A stretch of 64,000 nt of DNA, from contig NZ_LR813084.1 of NCBI RefSeq assembly GCF_903815225.1, positions 2,398,501-2,462,500 on the forward strand. The letters run 5' to 3'. Source of the DNA: Delftia tsuruhatensis (GTDB lineage Bacteria > Pseudomonadota > Gammaproteobacteria > Burkholderiales > Burkholderiaceae_C). Both the position numbers and the translations under genes were made by a program. The notes beneath the pieces are model-generated. The model did no database searches. It was not told where the DNA came from and was given only the letters and a program-made list of their open reading frames with translations. The stretch's first letter is position 1. Every line of letters starts with the position of its first letter. Shown in pieces: positions 14,975-25,969 of the stretch.

Positions 14975-16354
14975 ATGAAACCCCTCCAGAACGACGCGGA
15001 CCAAGCCGACGTCAACGTGCAGACCCTGCTCAACGAGCACCCGTTCTCGGGGTTCCAGTGGGTGATTTTTGCGCTGTGTTTTCTGATCGTCCTGCTCGAT
15101 GGCTTCGATACCGCGGCCATCGGCTACATCGCGCCCTCGCTGATCACAGAGTGGGGCGTGAGCAAACCCGCGCTGGCGCCCGTGCTCAGCGCGGCGCTGT
15201 TTGGCCTGGCCGCAGGCGCCATGTTCTCGGGGCCTCTGGCCGATAGGCTCGGCCGCAAGGCCGTGCTCGCGGGATCGGTCGCGGTCTTTGCCGTGGCCTG
15301 CCTGGCTTCGGGTTTCTCGCCCGACATCTGGACGCTGGCCGTGCTGCGCTTCATCACGGGCGTGGGCCTGGGCGCCGCCATGCCCAATGCCGTGACGCTG
15401 ATGAGCGAGTACTGCCCCGATGGCCGTCGCGCCACGCTGACCAACGCCATGTTCTGCGGCTTTCCGCTGGGCGCGGCGTTCGGCGGCTTCCTGGCAGCCT
15501 GGATGATTCCGCATTTCGGCTGGCGCAGCGTGCTCATCCTGGGCGGCGCGGCACCCCTGCTGCTGCTGCTGGCCCTGGTCGTGCTGCTGCCAGAATCGGT
15601 GCGCTACATGGTGGCCAACAACTACCCGGCCGAGCGCATCCGCAAGGTGCTGGCACGCATCGCTGGCGATGCGGTGCAGGGCGTGCAGCGCTTCGTGATG
15701 ACCGAAGCCAAGCCTGAATCCCGGGCCAGGAGCGGCATGGGCGTGGTGCTGTCGCGCGAGTACCGCGTGGGTTCGGTGATGCTGTGGATCGCCTACTTCA
15801 TGGGCCTGGTGATCTTCTATGCGCTGGTCAACTGGATGCCCGTGCTGTTCAAGGAAGGCGGCCTGGACCCCAAGACCGGCACCCTGGTGGCCGCGCTGTT
15901 TCCGCTGGGCGGGGTGGGCGCCGTGCTGTTCGGCTGGCTGATGGATCGCTTCAACCCCAACCGCATCATCGCCATCGGCTACGCACTGACGGCAGCCTCG
16001 ATCTGGTGGATAGGCCAGACCGCCGGCCACCTGGGCTGGCTGGTGGTGGCCGTGTTCCTGGCGGGCACCATCATGAACACCGCCCAGTCCTCCATGCCGG
16101 CGCTGGCCGCGGCCTACTACCCGACGCGCGGGCGCGCCACGGGCGTGGCCTGGATGCTGGGCATAGGCCGCTTCGGCGGCATCGCCGGCTCCTTCCTGGT
16201 GGCCGAGCTGTCGGCGCGCCAGCTGGGCTTCAGCGAGATCTTCGCCGTGGTCGCCATTCCCGGGCTGATCGCCACGGCGGCCCTCATCATCAAGCAGTAC
16301 TGCAGCCCCGAGCCGCAGGCCGGTGGCGCCCGGCCCGCCACCCCCATCCATTGA
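14975..16354 (+). CDS. pmdK: MFS aromatic-acid:H+ symporter (PcaK-like)
   Basis: A 459-residue, 12-helix transporter of the aromatic acid:H+ symporter family. The first helix has the family marker LLDGFDTAAIGYIAP (DGFD motif with the functional Asp), loop 2-3 reads GPLADRLGRKAVL, and helix 7-8 loop has GWLMDRFNPNR. Such carriers bring protocatechuate or 4-hydroxybenzoate into the cell with protons. Position two of the pmd operon, as in Comamonas, supports protocatechuate uptake. The N-terminal start at ATG 14975 gives the usual cytoplasmic leader (NVQTLLNEHPFSGFQW). Confidence 0.9.
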   Translation: MKPLQNDADQADVNVQTLLNEHPFSGFQWVIFALCFLIVLLDGFDTAAIGYIAPSLITEWGVSKPALAPVLSAALFGLAAGAMFSGPLADRLGRKAVLAGSVAVFAVACLASGFSPDIWTLAVLRFITGVGLGAAMPNAVTLMSEYCPDGRRATLTNAMFCGFPLGAAFGGFLAAWMIPHFGWRSVLILGGAAPLLLLLALVVLLPESVRYMVANNYPAERIRKVLARIAGDAVQGVQRFVMTEAKPESRARSGMGVVLSREYRVGSVMLWIAYFMGLVIFYALVNWMPVLFKEGGLDPKTGTLVAALFPLGGVGAVLFGWLMDRFNPNRIIAIGYALTAASIWWIGQTAGHLGWLVVAVFLAGTIMNTAQSSMPALAAAYYPTRGRATGVAWMLGIGRFGGIAGSFLVAELSARQLGFSEIFAVVAIPGLIATAALIIKQYCSPEPQAGGARPATPIH

Positions 16355-16391
16355 ACGATTCACACGCCATCAAGACGCAGGAGAACCAGCG

Positions 16392-17420
16392 ATGATCATC
16401 GACGTACACGGCCACTACACCACCGCGCCCGCCGCCCTGGGCGCATGGCGCGACCTGCAGATCGCGGGCCTCAAGGACCCCTCCAGGGCGCCCAGCGCCA
16501 GTTCGCTGAAGATCAGCGACGACGAGATCCGCGAGACCATCGAGACCAACCAGCTCAAGCTGATGAAGCAGCGCGGCTCCGATCTCACCATCTTCAGCCC
16601 GCGCGCCAGCTTCATGGCCCACCACATCGGCGACTTCCAGACATCGAGCACCTGGGCGGCCATCTGCAACGAGCTGTGCTACCGCGTCAGCCAGCTGTTT
16701 CCCGAGCACTTCATTCCGGCCGCCATGCTGCCGCAGTCGCCGGGCGTGGATCCCGCCACCAGCATTCCCGAGCTGGTCAAGTGCGTGGAGCAGTACGGCA
16801 ACGTGGGCATCAACCTCAACCCCGACCCCTCAGGCGGGCACTGGACCGCGCCGCCGCTGTCGGACCGCTCCTGGTACCCCATCTACGAAAAGATGGTGGA
16901 GTACGACATCCCCGCGATGATCCATGTCTCCACCAGTTGCAATGCGTGCTTCCACACCACGGGCGCCCACTACCTGAACGCCGACACCACGGCCTTCATG
17001 CAATGCCTGACCAGTGATCTGTTCAAGGACTTTCCCACGCTCAAGTTCCTGATCCCCCATGGCGGCGGCGCCGTGCCCTACCACTGGGGCCGTTTCCGCG
17101 GCCTGGCGCAGGAGCTCAAGAAGCCCCTGCTGGACGAGCACCTGCTGAACAACATCTTCTTCGACACCTGCGTCTACCACCAGCCCGGCATCGACCTGCT
17201 GACCAAGGTGATCCCCGTCAAGAACATCCTGTTCGCCAGCGAGATGATCGGCGCCGTGCGCGGCATCGATCCGACCACGGGCCACTACTACGACGACACC
17301 AGGCGCTACATCGAGGCCACGGCCAACCTGACCGAAGAGGAGCGCTACCAGGTCTACGAAGGCAACGCGCGCCGCGTGTTCCCGCGCTTGGACGCCGCCC
17401 TCAAGCAAAAGGGCCTGTAA
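16392..17420 (+). CDS. pmdE: 4-oxalomesaconate hydratase (amidohydrolase fold, LigJ type)
   Basis: A 342-residue amidohydrolase-fold lyase that adds water to 4-oxalomesaconate to give 4-carboxy-4-hydroxy-2-oxoadipate. Metal-site features are DVHGHY at residues 3-8, IHVSTSCN near 178, [15 protein letters not shown] near 223 and FASEMIG near 283. The ATG at 16392 follows AGGAGAACCAGCG at good distance and places the HxH motif at the N terminus; upstream in-frame codons are rejected. It sits between the transporter and aldolase genes as in Comamonas. Confidence 0.93.
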   Translation: MIIDVHGHYTTAPAALGAWRDLQIAGLKDPSRAPSASSLKISDDEIRETIETNQLKLMKQRGSDLTIFSPRASFMAHHIGDFQTSSTWAAICNELCYRVSQLFPEHFIPAAMLPQSPGVDPATSIPELVKCVEQYGNVGINLNPDPSGGHWTAPPLSDRSWYPIYEKMVEYDIPAMIHVSTSCNACFHTTGAHYLNADTTAFMQCLTSDLFKDFPTLKFLIPHGGGAVPYHWGRFRGLAQELKKPLLDEHLLNNIFFDTCVYHQPGIDLLTKVIPVKNILFASEMIGAVRGIDPTTGHYYDDTRRYIEATANLTEEERYQVYEGNARRVFPRLDAALKQKGL

Positions 17421-17452
17421 GCAGGCCGCCACCACAGATCAAGGAGAACACC

Positions 17453-18136
17453 ATGTACGAACTCGGTGTGGTTTACCGCAACATCCAGCGCGCCGACCGC
17501 GCGGCCGCCGATGGCCTGGCCGCCCTGGGCTCGGCCACCGTCCACGAGGCCATGGGCCGCGTGGGCCTGCTCAAGCCCTACATGCGTCCCATCTATGCGG
17601 GCCAGCAGGTCTCGGGCACGGCCGTGACCGTGCTGCTGCAGCCCGGTGACAACTGGATGATGCACGTGGCGGCAGAGCAGATCCAGCCCGGCGACATCGT
17701 GGTCGCGGCCGTGACCTCGGAATGCACGGACGGCTACTTCGGCGACCTGCTGGCCACCAGCTTCCAGGCGCGCGGCGCCCGCGCCCTGGTCATCGATGCC
17801 GGCGTGCGCGACGTGAAGACGCTGCAGGAAATGAACTTCCCGGTCTGGAGCAAAGCCATCTCGTCCAAGGGCACGATCAAGGCCACGCTGGGCTCGGTCA
17901 ACATCCCGGTGGTCTGCGCCGGCATGTGGGTCACGCCCGGCGATGTGATCGTGGCCGACGATGACGGCGTGGTCTGCGTGCCCGCCGCCAGGGCCGCCGA
18001 AACCCTGGCTGCCGCGCAAAAGCGTGAGAGCTTCGAGGGCGAAAAGCGCGCCAAGCTGGCTTCCGGCGTGCTGGGCCTGGACATGTACAAGATGCGCGAG
18101 CCCCTGGAAAAGGCCGGCTTGCGCTATATCGATTGA
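17453..18136 (+). CDS. pmdF: 4-carboxy-4-hydroxy-2-oxoadipate aldolase (RraA-like, LigK type)
   Basis: A 227-residue class II aldolase of the RraA-like fold. It cleaves 4-carboxy-4-hydroxy-2-oxoadipate to pyruvate and oxaloacetate, and members also decarboxylate oxaloacetate. Characteristic text is [13 protein letters not shown] near residue 24, the Arg-Asp pair of DAGVRDVKT near 119 that binds substrate and metal, and [17 protein letters not shown] near 160. AAGGAGAACACC stands before the ATG. It follows pmdE by 32 bases. A related protein is encoded at 35139 in a separate unit. Confidence 0.93.
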   Translation: MYELGVVYRNIQRADRAAADGLAALGSATVHEAMGRVGLLKPYMRPIYAGQQVSGTAVTVLLQPGDNWMMHVAAEQIQPGDIVVAAVTSECTDGYFGDLLATSFQARGARALVIDAGVRDVKTLQEMNFPVWSKAISSKGTIKATLGSVNIPVVCAGMWVTPGDVIVADDDGVVCVPAARAAETLAAAQKRESFEGEKRAKLASGVLGLDMYKMREPLEKAGLRYID

Positions 18137-18149
18137 GGAGGAGAAGCGC

Positions 18150-19067
18150 ATGAGCAATTTCGAGAAGACCCCCGGCTGGCTGGACTGGTACGCCGGCCCC
18201 TCCAAGCCGAAGTTCCAGGTGCCCGCGGGCGCCGTCGATGCGCATTGCCACGTCTTCGGCCCCGGTGATGAGTTCCCGTTCGCGCCCGAGCGCAAGTACA
18301 CGCCCTGCGACGCCAGCAAGCAGCAGCTGTTCGCGCTGCGCGACCAGCTGGGTTTTGCGCGCAACGTCATCGTGCAGGCCACCTGCCATGGCGCAGACAA
18401 CCGCGCCATGGTCGATGCCTGCAAGGCCGCCAACGGCAAGGCGCGCGGCGTGGCCACGGTGCGCCGCAGCGTGACCGACGAGGAACTGCAGGAACTGCAC
18501 GCCGCCGGCGTGCGCGGCGTGCGCTTCAACTTCGTCAAGCGCCTGGTGGACTTCACGCCCAAGGACGAGTTGCTGGAGATCGCGGGCCGCATCGCCAGGC
18601 TGGGCTGGCACGTGGTCATCTACTTCGAGGCCGTGGACCTGCCCGAGCTGTGGGACTTCTTCACCAGCCTGCCCACCACCGTGGTCGTGGACCACATGGG
18701 CCGGCCCGACGTGAGCAAGCCCGTGGACGGCCCCGAGTTCGAGCTGTTCCTGAAGTTCATGCGCGAGCACCGGAACGTCTGGAGCAAGGTCAGCTGTCCC
18801 GAGCGCCTGTCGGTGACCGGCCCCAAGGCACTGGATGGCGAACGCAATGCCTACCGCGATGTCGTGCCCTTCGCGCGCCGCGTGGTCGAGGAGTTCCCCG
18901 ACCGCGTGCTGTGGGGAACCGACTGGCCGCATCCCAATCTCAAGGACCACATGCCCGACGATGGCCTGCTGGTCGATTTCATTCCCCACATTGCCCCGAC
19001 CGCCGAGTTGCAGAAAAAGCTGCTGGTCGACAATCCCATGCGCCTGTACTGGCCTGAAGAAGCCTGA
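18150..19067 (+). CDS. pmdD: 2-pyrone-4,6-dicarboxylate hydrolase (LigI type)
   Basis: A 305-residue amidohydrolase that opens the lactone 2-pyrone-4,6-dicarboxylate to 4-oxalomesaconate. It shows the N-terminal DAHCHVFGP metal-type motif near residue 30, HAAGVRGVRFNFVKRL near 117, VVDHMGRPD near 177 and GTDWPHPN near 255, whose Asp corresponds to the catalytic aspartate of LigI. The ATG at 18150 follows GAGGAGAAGCGC and lies 13 bases after pmdF. The fragment at 12015 is the tail of a related enzyme. Confidence 0.94.
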   Translation: MSNFEKTPGWLDWYAGPSKPKFQVPAGAVDAHCHVFGPGDEFPFAPERKYTPCDASKQQLFALRDQLGFARNVIVQATCHGADNRAMVDACKAANGKARGVATVRRSVTDEELQELHAAGVRGVRFNFVKRLVDFTPKDELLEIAGRIARLGWHVVIYFEAVDLPELWDFFTSLPTTVVVDHMGRPDVSKPVDGPEFELFLKFMREHRNVWSKVSCPERLSVTGPKALDGERNAYRDVVPFARRVVEEFPDRVLWGTDWPHPNLKDHMPDDGLLVDFIPHIAPTAELQKKLLVDNPMRLYWPEEA

Positions 19068-19115
19068 CGGCGACCATGTCCGGCCCTGGCGCCGGACATA
19101 TTCAAGGAGAACTCC

Positions 19116-21404
<2,289 letters not shown>

Positions 21405-21601
21405 GCCGCTTTGCGTCCTTCCCCTGAAAGGGGGCGTACGGTCAGCCGGCGACACCCTGGGTGGGGCACGGCCGGCACTGGCCCTTTCCCGGTGTCTCCG
21501 GGTCGGGGCATGCCAGTTTTTTCATGCGTGTTTGACAGCAGGAAGGCCATGCCACTTGGGCGCGACCCGACGATCATGTTTCTTCCAACAGGAGTACCGC
21601 C
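21405..21601. other. Spacer after the pmd operon
   Basis: This 197-base spacer holds a short stem, CCCCT/AGGGG with loop GAA at 21421-21433, 16 bases after the pmdC stop, and otherwise no recognised signal. The stem is small and without a T-run, so some read-through from pmdC into the next gene is possible. Confidence 0.4.
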
Positions 21602-22486
21602 ATGACCGATTCCTCCTCCAGCCACCGGGAAGACGTGCCCGAGGCGTCCAATCGCCTCGGGATCGACGGCATAGAGTTCATCGAGTACACGACCAGCCAG
21701 CCGCAGGCCTTGGGGCAGGTGCTGGAGGGACTGGGCTTCCGCCCCGTGGCGCGGCACCGCTCGCGCGAGGTCACGCTGTACCGGCAGGGGGACATGAACC
21801 TGGTGGTGAACGCAGGCGCGGCCGATGCGCTGGCCCATGCCGCATCGGACGGGCAGCCCGTGATCTCGGCCGTGGCACTGCGCGTGCACGATGCCCTGCA
21901 GGCGCACACGTGCTGCATCGAACTGGGCGCCTGGGCCGCGCCCAGCCAGGCCCAGGCCATGGAGCTGCATATCCCCGCCATCCACGGCCCGGGTGGCAGC
22001 CGCTTCTATTTCGTCGATCGCTGGAAGGAATTTTCCATCTACGACATCGACTTCACGCCCATCGCCAGCGCCGAGCCGCATCCGCCTGCGCTGGCGGGCC
22101 TGGGCTATTTCGGCGTGGTGCAGTACATAGGGCGCGGGCGCAGCGCCGACTGGATCACCTACTTCGAGCGCATGTTCGACTTCCACCTGCTGCCCGATGC
22201 GCAGCGCTTCGGCATCCTGCCCAAGGGCAAGCTCATGCGCAGCCCCTGCCGCAGCTTCCTGTGGCAGCTCATCGAGCCCGATCCGGGCCTGGAGTGGGAC
22301 GACATGCCCGAGCGGCTGCAGCGCATCGGCCTGGGCACGGGTGACGTGCCCGCCGCCGTGCAGGCGCTGCGCCAGCGCGGGGTGGAGTTCGTGGAGTCGA
22401 GCCGCCTGCATCCCGACGACCGCGGCGCACTCACGCGCAACGCCATGGGCACCGTGGTATTCGAGCTGGTGCATAACACGCTCTAG
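21602..22486 (+). CDS. HPPD-like VOC-fold protein, probable partner of dehydroshikimate dehydratase
   Basis: A 294-residue protein with the two-half fold of 4-hydroxyphenylpyruvate dioxygenase (HPPD). Aligning YFGVVQYIGRGRSADWITYF with the HPPD iron-site strand puts Gly171 where the first His ligand belongs, and LQRIGLGTGDV puts Arg241 at the second His; only the Glu ligand remains (VVFELV, Glu288). HPPD activity is therefore unlikely. In Pseudomonas QuiC1 an HPPD-like domain is fused behind a dehydroshikimate dehydratase barrel. Here that barrel is the next gene, 33 bases downstream, so this protein probably is the detached counterpart. GGAGTACCGCC precedes the ATG. Confidence 0.8.
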   Translation: MTDSSSSHREDVPEASNRLGIDGIEFIEYTTSQPQALGQVLEGLGFRPVARHRSREVTLYRQGDMNLVVNAGAADALAHAASDGQPVISAVALRVHDALQAHTCCIELGAWAAPSQAQAMELHIPAIHGPGGSRFYFVDRWKEFSIYDIDFTPIASAEPHPPALAGLGYFGVVQYIGRGRSADWITYFERMFDFHLLPDAQRFGILPKGKLMRSPCRSFLWQLIEPDPGLEWDDMPERLQRIGLGTGDVPAAVQALRQRGVEFVESSRLHPDDRGALTRNAMGTVVFELVHNTL

Positions 22487-22518
22487 CTTTTCATACGACG
22501 ATCCGGGAGGAGGGCACC

Positions 22519-23418
22519 ATGGGTTTGCTGGACAGCTATGGGATGGACACCATCACGCTCAACGGCTCGCTGGAGGCGAAGCTGCAAGCCATCCGGTGCG
22601 CGGGCTTCAGCCAGGTCATGCTCAGTGCGCGTGACCTGGCCGGGCATCCGGGCGGCGTCAAGGCGGCGGCCGCCGCCGTGCGCGCCAGCGGCCTGCGGCC
22701 CACGGGCTTCCAGGTGCTGCGCGACTTTGAAGGCCTGTCCGATCACCTGCACCACTACAAGGTGGACATCGCCAAGTCCATGCTGCAGATGTGCGCCGAG
22801 ATCGGCAGCCCCGTGCTGCTGGCCTGCTCATCCACCTCGCGCCATGCCACCGGCGATCTCGACGTGATCGCGCGCGACCTGCGCAAGCTGGCCATGCTGG
22901 GTATTCCGCTGGGCGTGAAGATCGCCTACGAGGGGCTGTCCTGGGGCCGCAGCGTCAATGAATTCACCACCAGCTGGGAGGTGGTCAGTCGCGCCGACAC
23001 GCCCAACCTGGGCATAGGCCTGGATTCCTTCCATATCCTGGCCGCGCAGACGCCGCTGGATGCGCTGGAGCTGATCGACCGCGACAAGATCTTCCTGGTG
23101 CAACTGTCCGACTTCATGTGGCACGACGCTCCCACCTTCGAGGAGCGCATGGCCACGGCGCGCACCTTCCGGGTATTTCCGGGCGAGGGCGTGCACAGCG
23201 AGCGCCTGGCCGATCTGGTGCTGCGCCTGGACCGGCTGGGCTACCGGGGCGACTACAGCTTCGAGGTCTTCAACGACGACTACCAGCAACTGCCGCTGGA
23301 CACCGTGGCCCAGCGCGCGCGCCGCAGCGCCCAGTGGCTCAACGACGATGTGCTGCGGCGGCCCGTGCCGCTACCGGCCTGGGCGCGCACCGGTGTGCGC
23401 GGTGCCGGGCCGGTTTGA
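22519..23418 (+). CDS. quiC: 3-dehydroshikimate dehydratase (QuiC1/AsbF-like TIM barrel)
   Basis: A 299-residue xylose-isomerase-like barrel resembling the N-terminal half of QuiC1, which dehydrates 3-dehydroshikimate to protocatechuate. Expected metal ligands are Glu138 (AYEGLSWGRSVN), Asp169 (LDSFH), Gln195 (FLVQLSDF) and Glu249 (YSFEVFND); the segments VLRDFEG, RTFRVFPGEG and FNDDYQ also match. The length covers only the barrel, with the HPPD-like half encoded separately just upstream. GGGAGGAGGGCACC gives a strong ribosome site. Its product feeds directly into PmdAB. The name quiC is used for function; orthology is inferred. Confidence 0.87.
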   Translation: MGLLDSYGMDTITLNGSLEAKLQAIRCAGFSQVMLSARDLAGHPGGVKAAAAAVRASGLRPTGFQVLRDFEGLSDHLHHYKVDIAKSMLQMCAEIGSPVLLACSSTSRHATGDLDVIARDLRKLAMLGIPLGVKIAYEGLSWGRSVNEFTTSWEVVSRADTPNLGIGLDSFHILAAQTPLDALELIDRDKIFLVQLSDFMWHDAPTFEERMATARTFRVFPGEGVHSERLADLVLRLDRLGYRGDYSFEVFNDDYQQLPLDTVAQRARRSAQWLNDDVLRRPVPLPAWARTGVRGAGPV

Positions 23419-23490
23419 CGGCAAAATCGTCCGCGCACACCGTGCCTGGGTGCGCCTGCCGCTGCCTTGCCTTTCCTGTCTAGAGAAACC

Positions 23491-24516
23491 ATGACCAACC
23501 TGTCCACAAGAAACCTGGGACCCTTTCGCGTCGGCGCCGTCGGCCTGGGCTGCATGAACCTCAGCCACGCCTACGGCCATCCGCCCTCGCCCGAGCAGGG
23601 CAAGGCCGTGCTGCATGCTGCCCTGGATGCCGGCGTCACCCTGTTCGACACGGCGGCGCTGTACGGCTTCGGCGCCAACGAAGCCCTGGTCGGCCCCGTG
23701 CTCAAGTCCCACCGCGACCACATCACCCTGGCCAGCAAGTGCGGCATGGCCGGCGTGCGTGGCGACGACGGCGTCATGCGCCGCGTGATCGACGGCCACC
23801 CCAAAACCCTGCGCCGCAACTGCGAGGACAGCCTGCAGCGCCTGGGCACCGAGGTCATCGACCTGTACTACCTGCACCGCTGGGACCGCCGAGTGCCCAT
23901 CGAGGAATCGGTGGGCGAGATGTCGCGCCTGGTGGAGGAGGGCAAGGTGCGTGCGCTGGGCCTGTCCGAGATCGGCACCGATGCGCTGCGCCGTGCCCAC
24001 GCCACCTTCCCCATCACCGCGCTGCAAAGCGAGTATTCGCTGTGGTCGCGCAACGCCGAGCTGGGCACGCTCGCGGCCTGCAAGGAGCTGGGCATCGCCT
24101 ACGTGGCCTTCAGCCCGCTGGGCCGCGCCTTTCTCACGGGCACGCTCAAGGACGTGGAAGGCCTGGTCAAGGGCGACATCCGCGCTGCCATGCCGCGCTT
24201 CGCGCCCGAGGCCTATGCGAAGAACCTGCGGCTGCTTGCGCCCATGCAGTCGATTGCCGAGCGCGCCGGCTGCACGCTGGCCGAGCTGGCCATCGCCTGG
24301 GTGCTGCACCAGGGCGAGCATGTGATTGCCCTGCCGGGCACCACCAGCGTGGACCACCTGCACGAAGACCTGCGCGGCGGCACCGTGCGCCTGGACGCGG
24401 CCCTGCTGGCCGAGCTGGACGATCTCTTCAAACCCGAACGCATCCAGGGCGACCGTTATGCCGTGGCCTCGCAGCGCGAGGTGGACACCGAGAAATACGC
24501 GTTCGAAACCGTCTGA
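23491..24516 (+). CDS. Aldo/keto reductase
   Basis: A 341-residue (beta/alpha)8 NADP-dependent reductase of the AKR family. Markers are VGLGCMNLSH near residue 17, FDTAALYGFGANEALVG with the catalytic Asp and Tyr near 50, ITLASKCGM with the catalytic Lys near 80, the YYLHRWDRRVP segment with the catalytic His, and the C-terminal IALPGTTSVDHLHED coenzyme segment. It sits 72 bases after the dehydratase gene on the same strand. A role on ring intermediates such as dehydroquinate or an aldehyde is possible, but AKRs are too broad to assign. Confidence 0.88.
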   Translation: MTNLSTRNLGPFRVGAVGLGCMNLSHAYGHPPSPEQGKAVLHAALDAGVTLFDTAALYGFGANEALVGPVLKSHRDHITLASKCGMAGVRGDDGVMRRVIDGHPKTLRRNCEDSLQRLGTEVIDLYYLHRWDRRVPIEESVGEMSRLVEEGKVRALGLSEIGTDALRRAHATFPITALQSEYSLWSRNAELGTLAACKELGIAYVAFSPLGRAFLTGTLKDVEGLVKGDIRAAMPRFAPEAYAKNLRLLAPMQSIAERAGCTLAELAIAWVLHQGEHVIALPGTTSVDHLHEDLRGGTVRLDAALLAELDDLFKPERIQGDRYAVASQREVDTEKYAFETV

Positions 24517-24532
24517 CCCCGGCCTGGCCGGT

Positions 24533-24958
24533 TCACGCCCCGGAGTCGCCCAGGTCGAAAGGCTGCGTGGGCGTGCCCTGGTGAAAGCGCATCTGCCAGC
24601 CCCGGGCCGTGCGCAGCCAGACCGAGGAGCGCAACGTGTGACGGCCGGCCGTGCCGTCCTCGGCCACGCTGGCGGACCGGTAGGTCAGCAGCGCACTGTC
24701 CGGCCCCAGGCGCACCAGCGCGAATGCCTCCGACACCAGACGCGGGGACGGGCCCCCGGTCCCCAGGCTGTCCACGGTGTCGGCCCGGGCATGCACACCG
24801 CCCGAGCGGCCGAACTCCAGGAAATCCTCGTGCAGCAGCGTCCGCAGCCGGTGGGCGTCCGGGCGCACCTGGGGGGCGTGCAACTGCTGCTCCAGCGCCT
24901 GAAGATGCCGCGCAAGCGCCAGATCCTGCTCGCATTCCTGCATGGCCCGCTCCTGCAT
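24533..24958 (-). CDS. SnoaL/DUF4440-type NTF2-like protein
   Basis: A 141-residue NTF2-fold protein. It begins with a helix (CEQDLALARHLQALEQQLHA), then RLRTLLHEDFLEFGRSGGVH with the typical DFxEFGxSG of DUF4440 proteins, and ends in a beta sheet (RSSVWLRTARGWQMRFHQGT). Its ATG overlaps the IclR regulator stop as TGATG, so the two are translationally coupled. Such proteins may bind small ligands; here it may aid the regulator or the pathway, but no activity is known. Confidence 0.8.
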   Translation of the reverse strand: MQERAMQECEQDLALARHLQALEQQLHAPQVRPDAHRLRTLLHEDFLEFGRSGGVHARADTVDSLGTGGPSPRLVSEAFALVRLGPDSALLTYRSASVAEDGTAGRHTLRSSVWLRTARGWQMRFHQGTPTQPFDLGDSGA

Positions 24959-25728
24959 CAGATCAGATCCCGCATCGCCTGTGCCGTCTCGCGCAGCACG
25001 GGCAGCACGCGGGCCACGGCGTCCTGGCCGGTCTCGCGGCCCATGGGCATGGTGATGTTGAGGGCGCCCGCCAGCGCGCCGTGGCGGTCGCGCAGCGGCA
25101 CGGCGATGCCGCGCGAGTCCAGGTTCAGCTGCTGCTCGCACAGCGCCCAGTCCTGCGCGCGGATCAGGGCCAGCTCACGGCGCATCTGGCTGGCGCTGGT
25201 GATGGTGTGGGGGGTGAAGACGGTCAGCGGACTGTTTCCCAGCCAGTGCTCCAGCTCGTCGTCCGTGCGCAGGGACAGCATCAGCATGCCTGCCGCCGTG
25301 ACCTGGGCCGGCACGCGCGCGCCCAGCACGTAGCCGGTGTTCATGTTGCGGTTGGGGCCGTTGCGCGCGATGTAGACCACCTCGTCGTCGTCCAGCACCG
25401 CCAGGTAGGCCGTCTCATAGGTGCCGGCCGCCACGCGCTGCAGGAAGGGCTGGACGATGCGCGGCAGCCGTGCCGACTCCAGGTAGGACTGCCCCAGCCG
25501 CAGCACGCGCGGCGTGAGCCAGAACAGCTTGCCGTCCCCCGCCACATAGCCCATGTGCTGCAACGTCAGCAGATAGCGCCGCGCGGCCGTGCGCGTCATG
25601 CCCGTGCGCTGGCCGGCCTCGGCCGCCGTCATGCGCGGATGCGCGTCGTCGAAGGCTTCGATGATGGAGACGCCGCGCTCCAGGCCGGCAATCCAGTCGC
25701 GGGGATCGAGTGAGGGGGCATTGGTCAT
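24958..25728 (-). CDS. IclR-family regulator (PcaR/PcaU/PobR-like)
   Basis: A 256-residue IclR-type regulator: winged HTH at about residues 15-75 (GVSIIEAFDDAHPRMTAAEA, MTRTAARRYLLTLQHMGYV) and an effector domain with the subgroup text NMNTGYVLGARVPAQVTAAG and DSRGIAVPLRD. This subgroup controls protocatechuate and 4-hydroxybenzoate genes, usually activating them when an aromatic acid binds. It is divergent from the MHS transporter gene, and two GTTCGATCATCGAAC-like sites lie in the spacer. Protocatechuate or a shikimate-pathway compound is the likely effector. It may also control pmd, but no equal site was found upstream of pmdU. Confidence 0.9.
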   Translation of the reverse strand: MTNAPSLDPRDWIAGLERGVSIIEAFDDAHPRMTAAEAGQRTGMTRTAARRYLLTLQHMGYVAGDGKLFWLTPRVLRLGQSYLESARLPRIVQPFLQRVAAGTYETAYLAVLDDDEVVYIARNGPNRNMNTGYVLGARVPAQVTAAGMLMLSLRTDDELEHWLGNSPLTVFTPHTITSASQMRRELALIRAQDWALCEQQLNLDSRGIAVPLRDRHGALAGALNITMPMGRETGQDAVARVLPVLRETAQAMRDLI

Positions 25729-25761
25729 GCAAGGCGCGGCTTCGGTATTAACCCTGGGTGC

Positions 25762-25776
25762 GTTCGATCATCGAAC
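25762..25776. promoter_or_regulatory. IclR-type operator, site 1 (GTTCGATCATCGAAC)
   Basis: This 15-base sequence is a perfect palindrome (GTTCGAT, C, ATCGAAC). It is almost the PcaR/PcaU/PobR consensus form GTTCGATAATCGCAC of the IclR family. It lies between the divergent IclR and MHS transporter genes, 34 bases before the regulator's ATG, which suits binding by the IclR protein and joint control of both directions. Confidence 0.8.
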
Positions 25777-25782
25777 CATGCT

Positions 25783-25797
25783 GAGCGATCAGCGCAC
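25783..25797. promoter_or_regulatory. IclR-type operator, site 2 (degenerate copy)
   Basis: GAGCGATCAGCGCAC matches site 1 at 11 of 15 bases and starts 21 bases after it, two turns of B-DNA, so both would lie on the same face of the helix. Paired or triple repeats are usual for PcaU/PobR-type operators. Confidence 0.65.
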
Positions 25798-25969
25798 AAG
25801 CCGTGGGAAATGGGCTTGGGCGCGGCCATAGGCGGGAACTACATTTTTCACGACCCGCCGGCCCGCCAGCAAGCATCCCCCGCAGGTTTTTTCCACGGGA
25901 ACGCCTGGAGACAAGAAAGCAGTCCCACGGGGCAGCGTGGGGGTCATTTTTCATGGAGGAGACAAAGAC

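Noticed and set aside
13727..16363. Open frame of 878 codons on the - strand
   Set aside because: It is antisense to pmdU and pmdK, with His/Gln/Arg-rich text typical of shadow frames.
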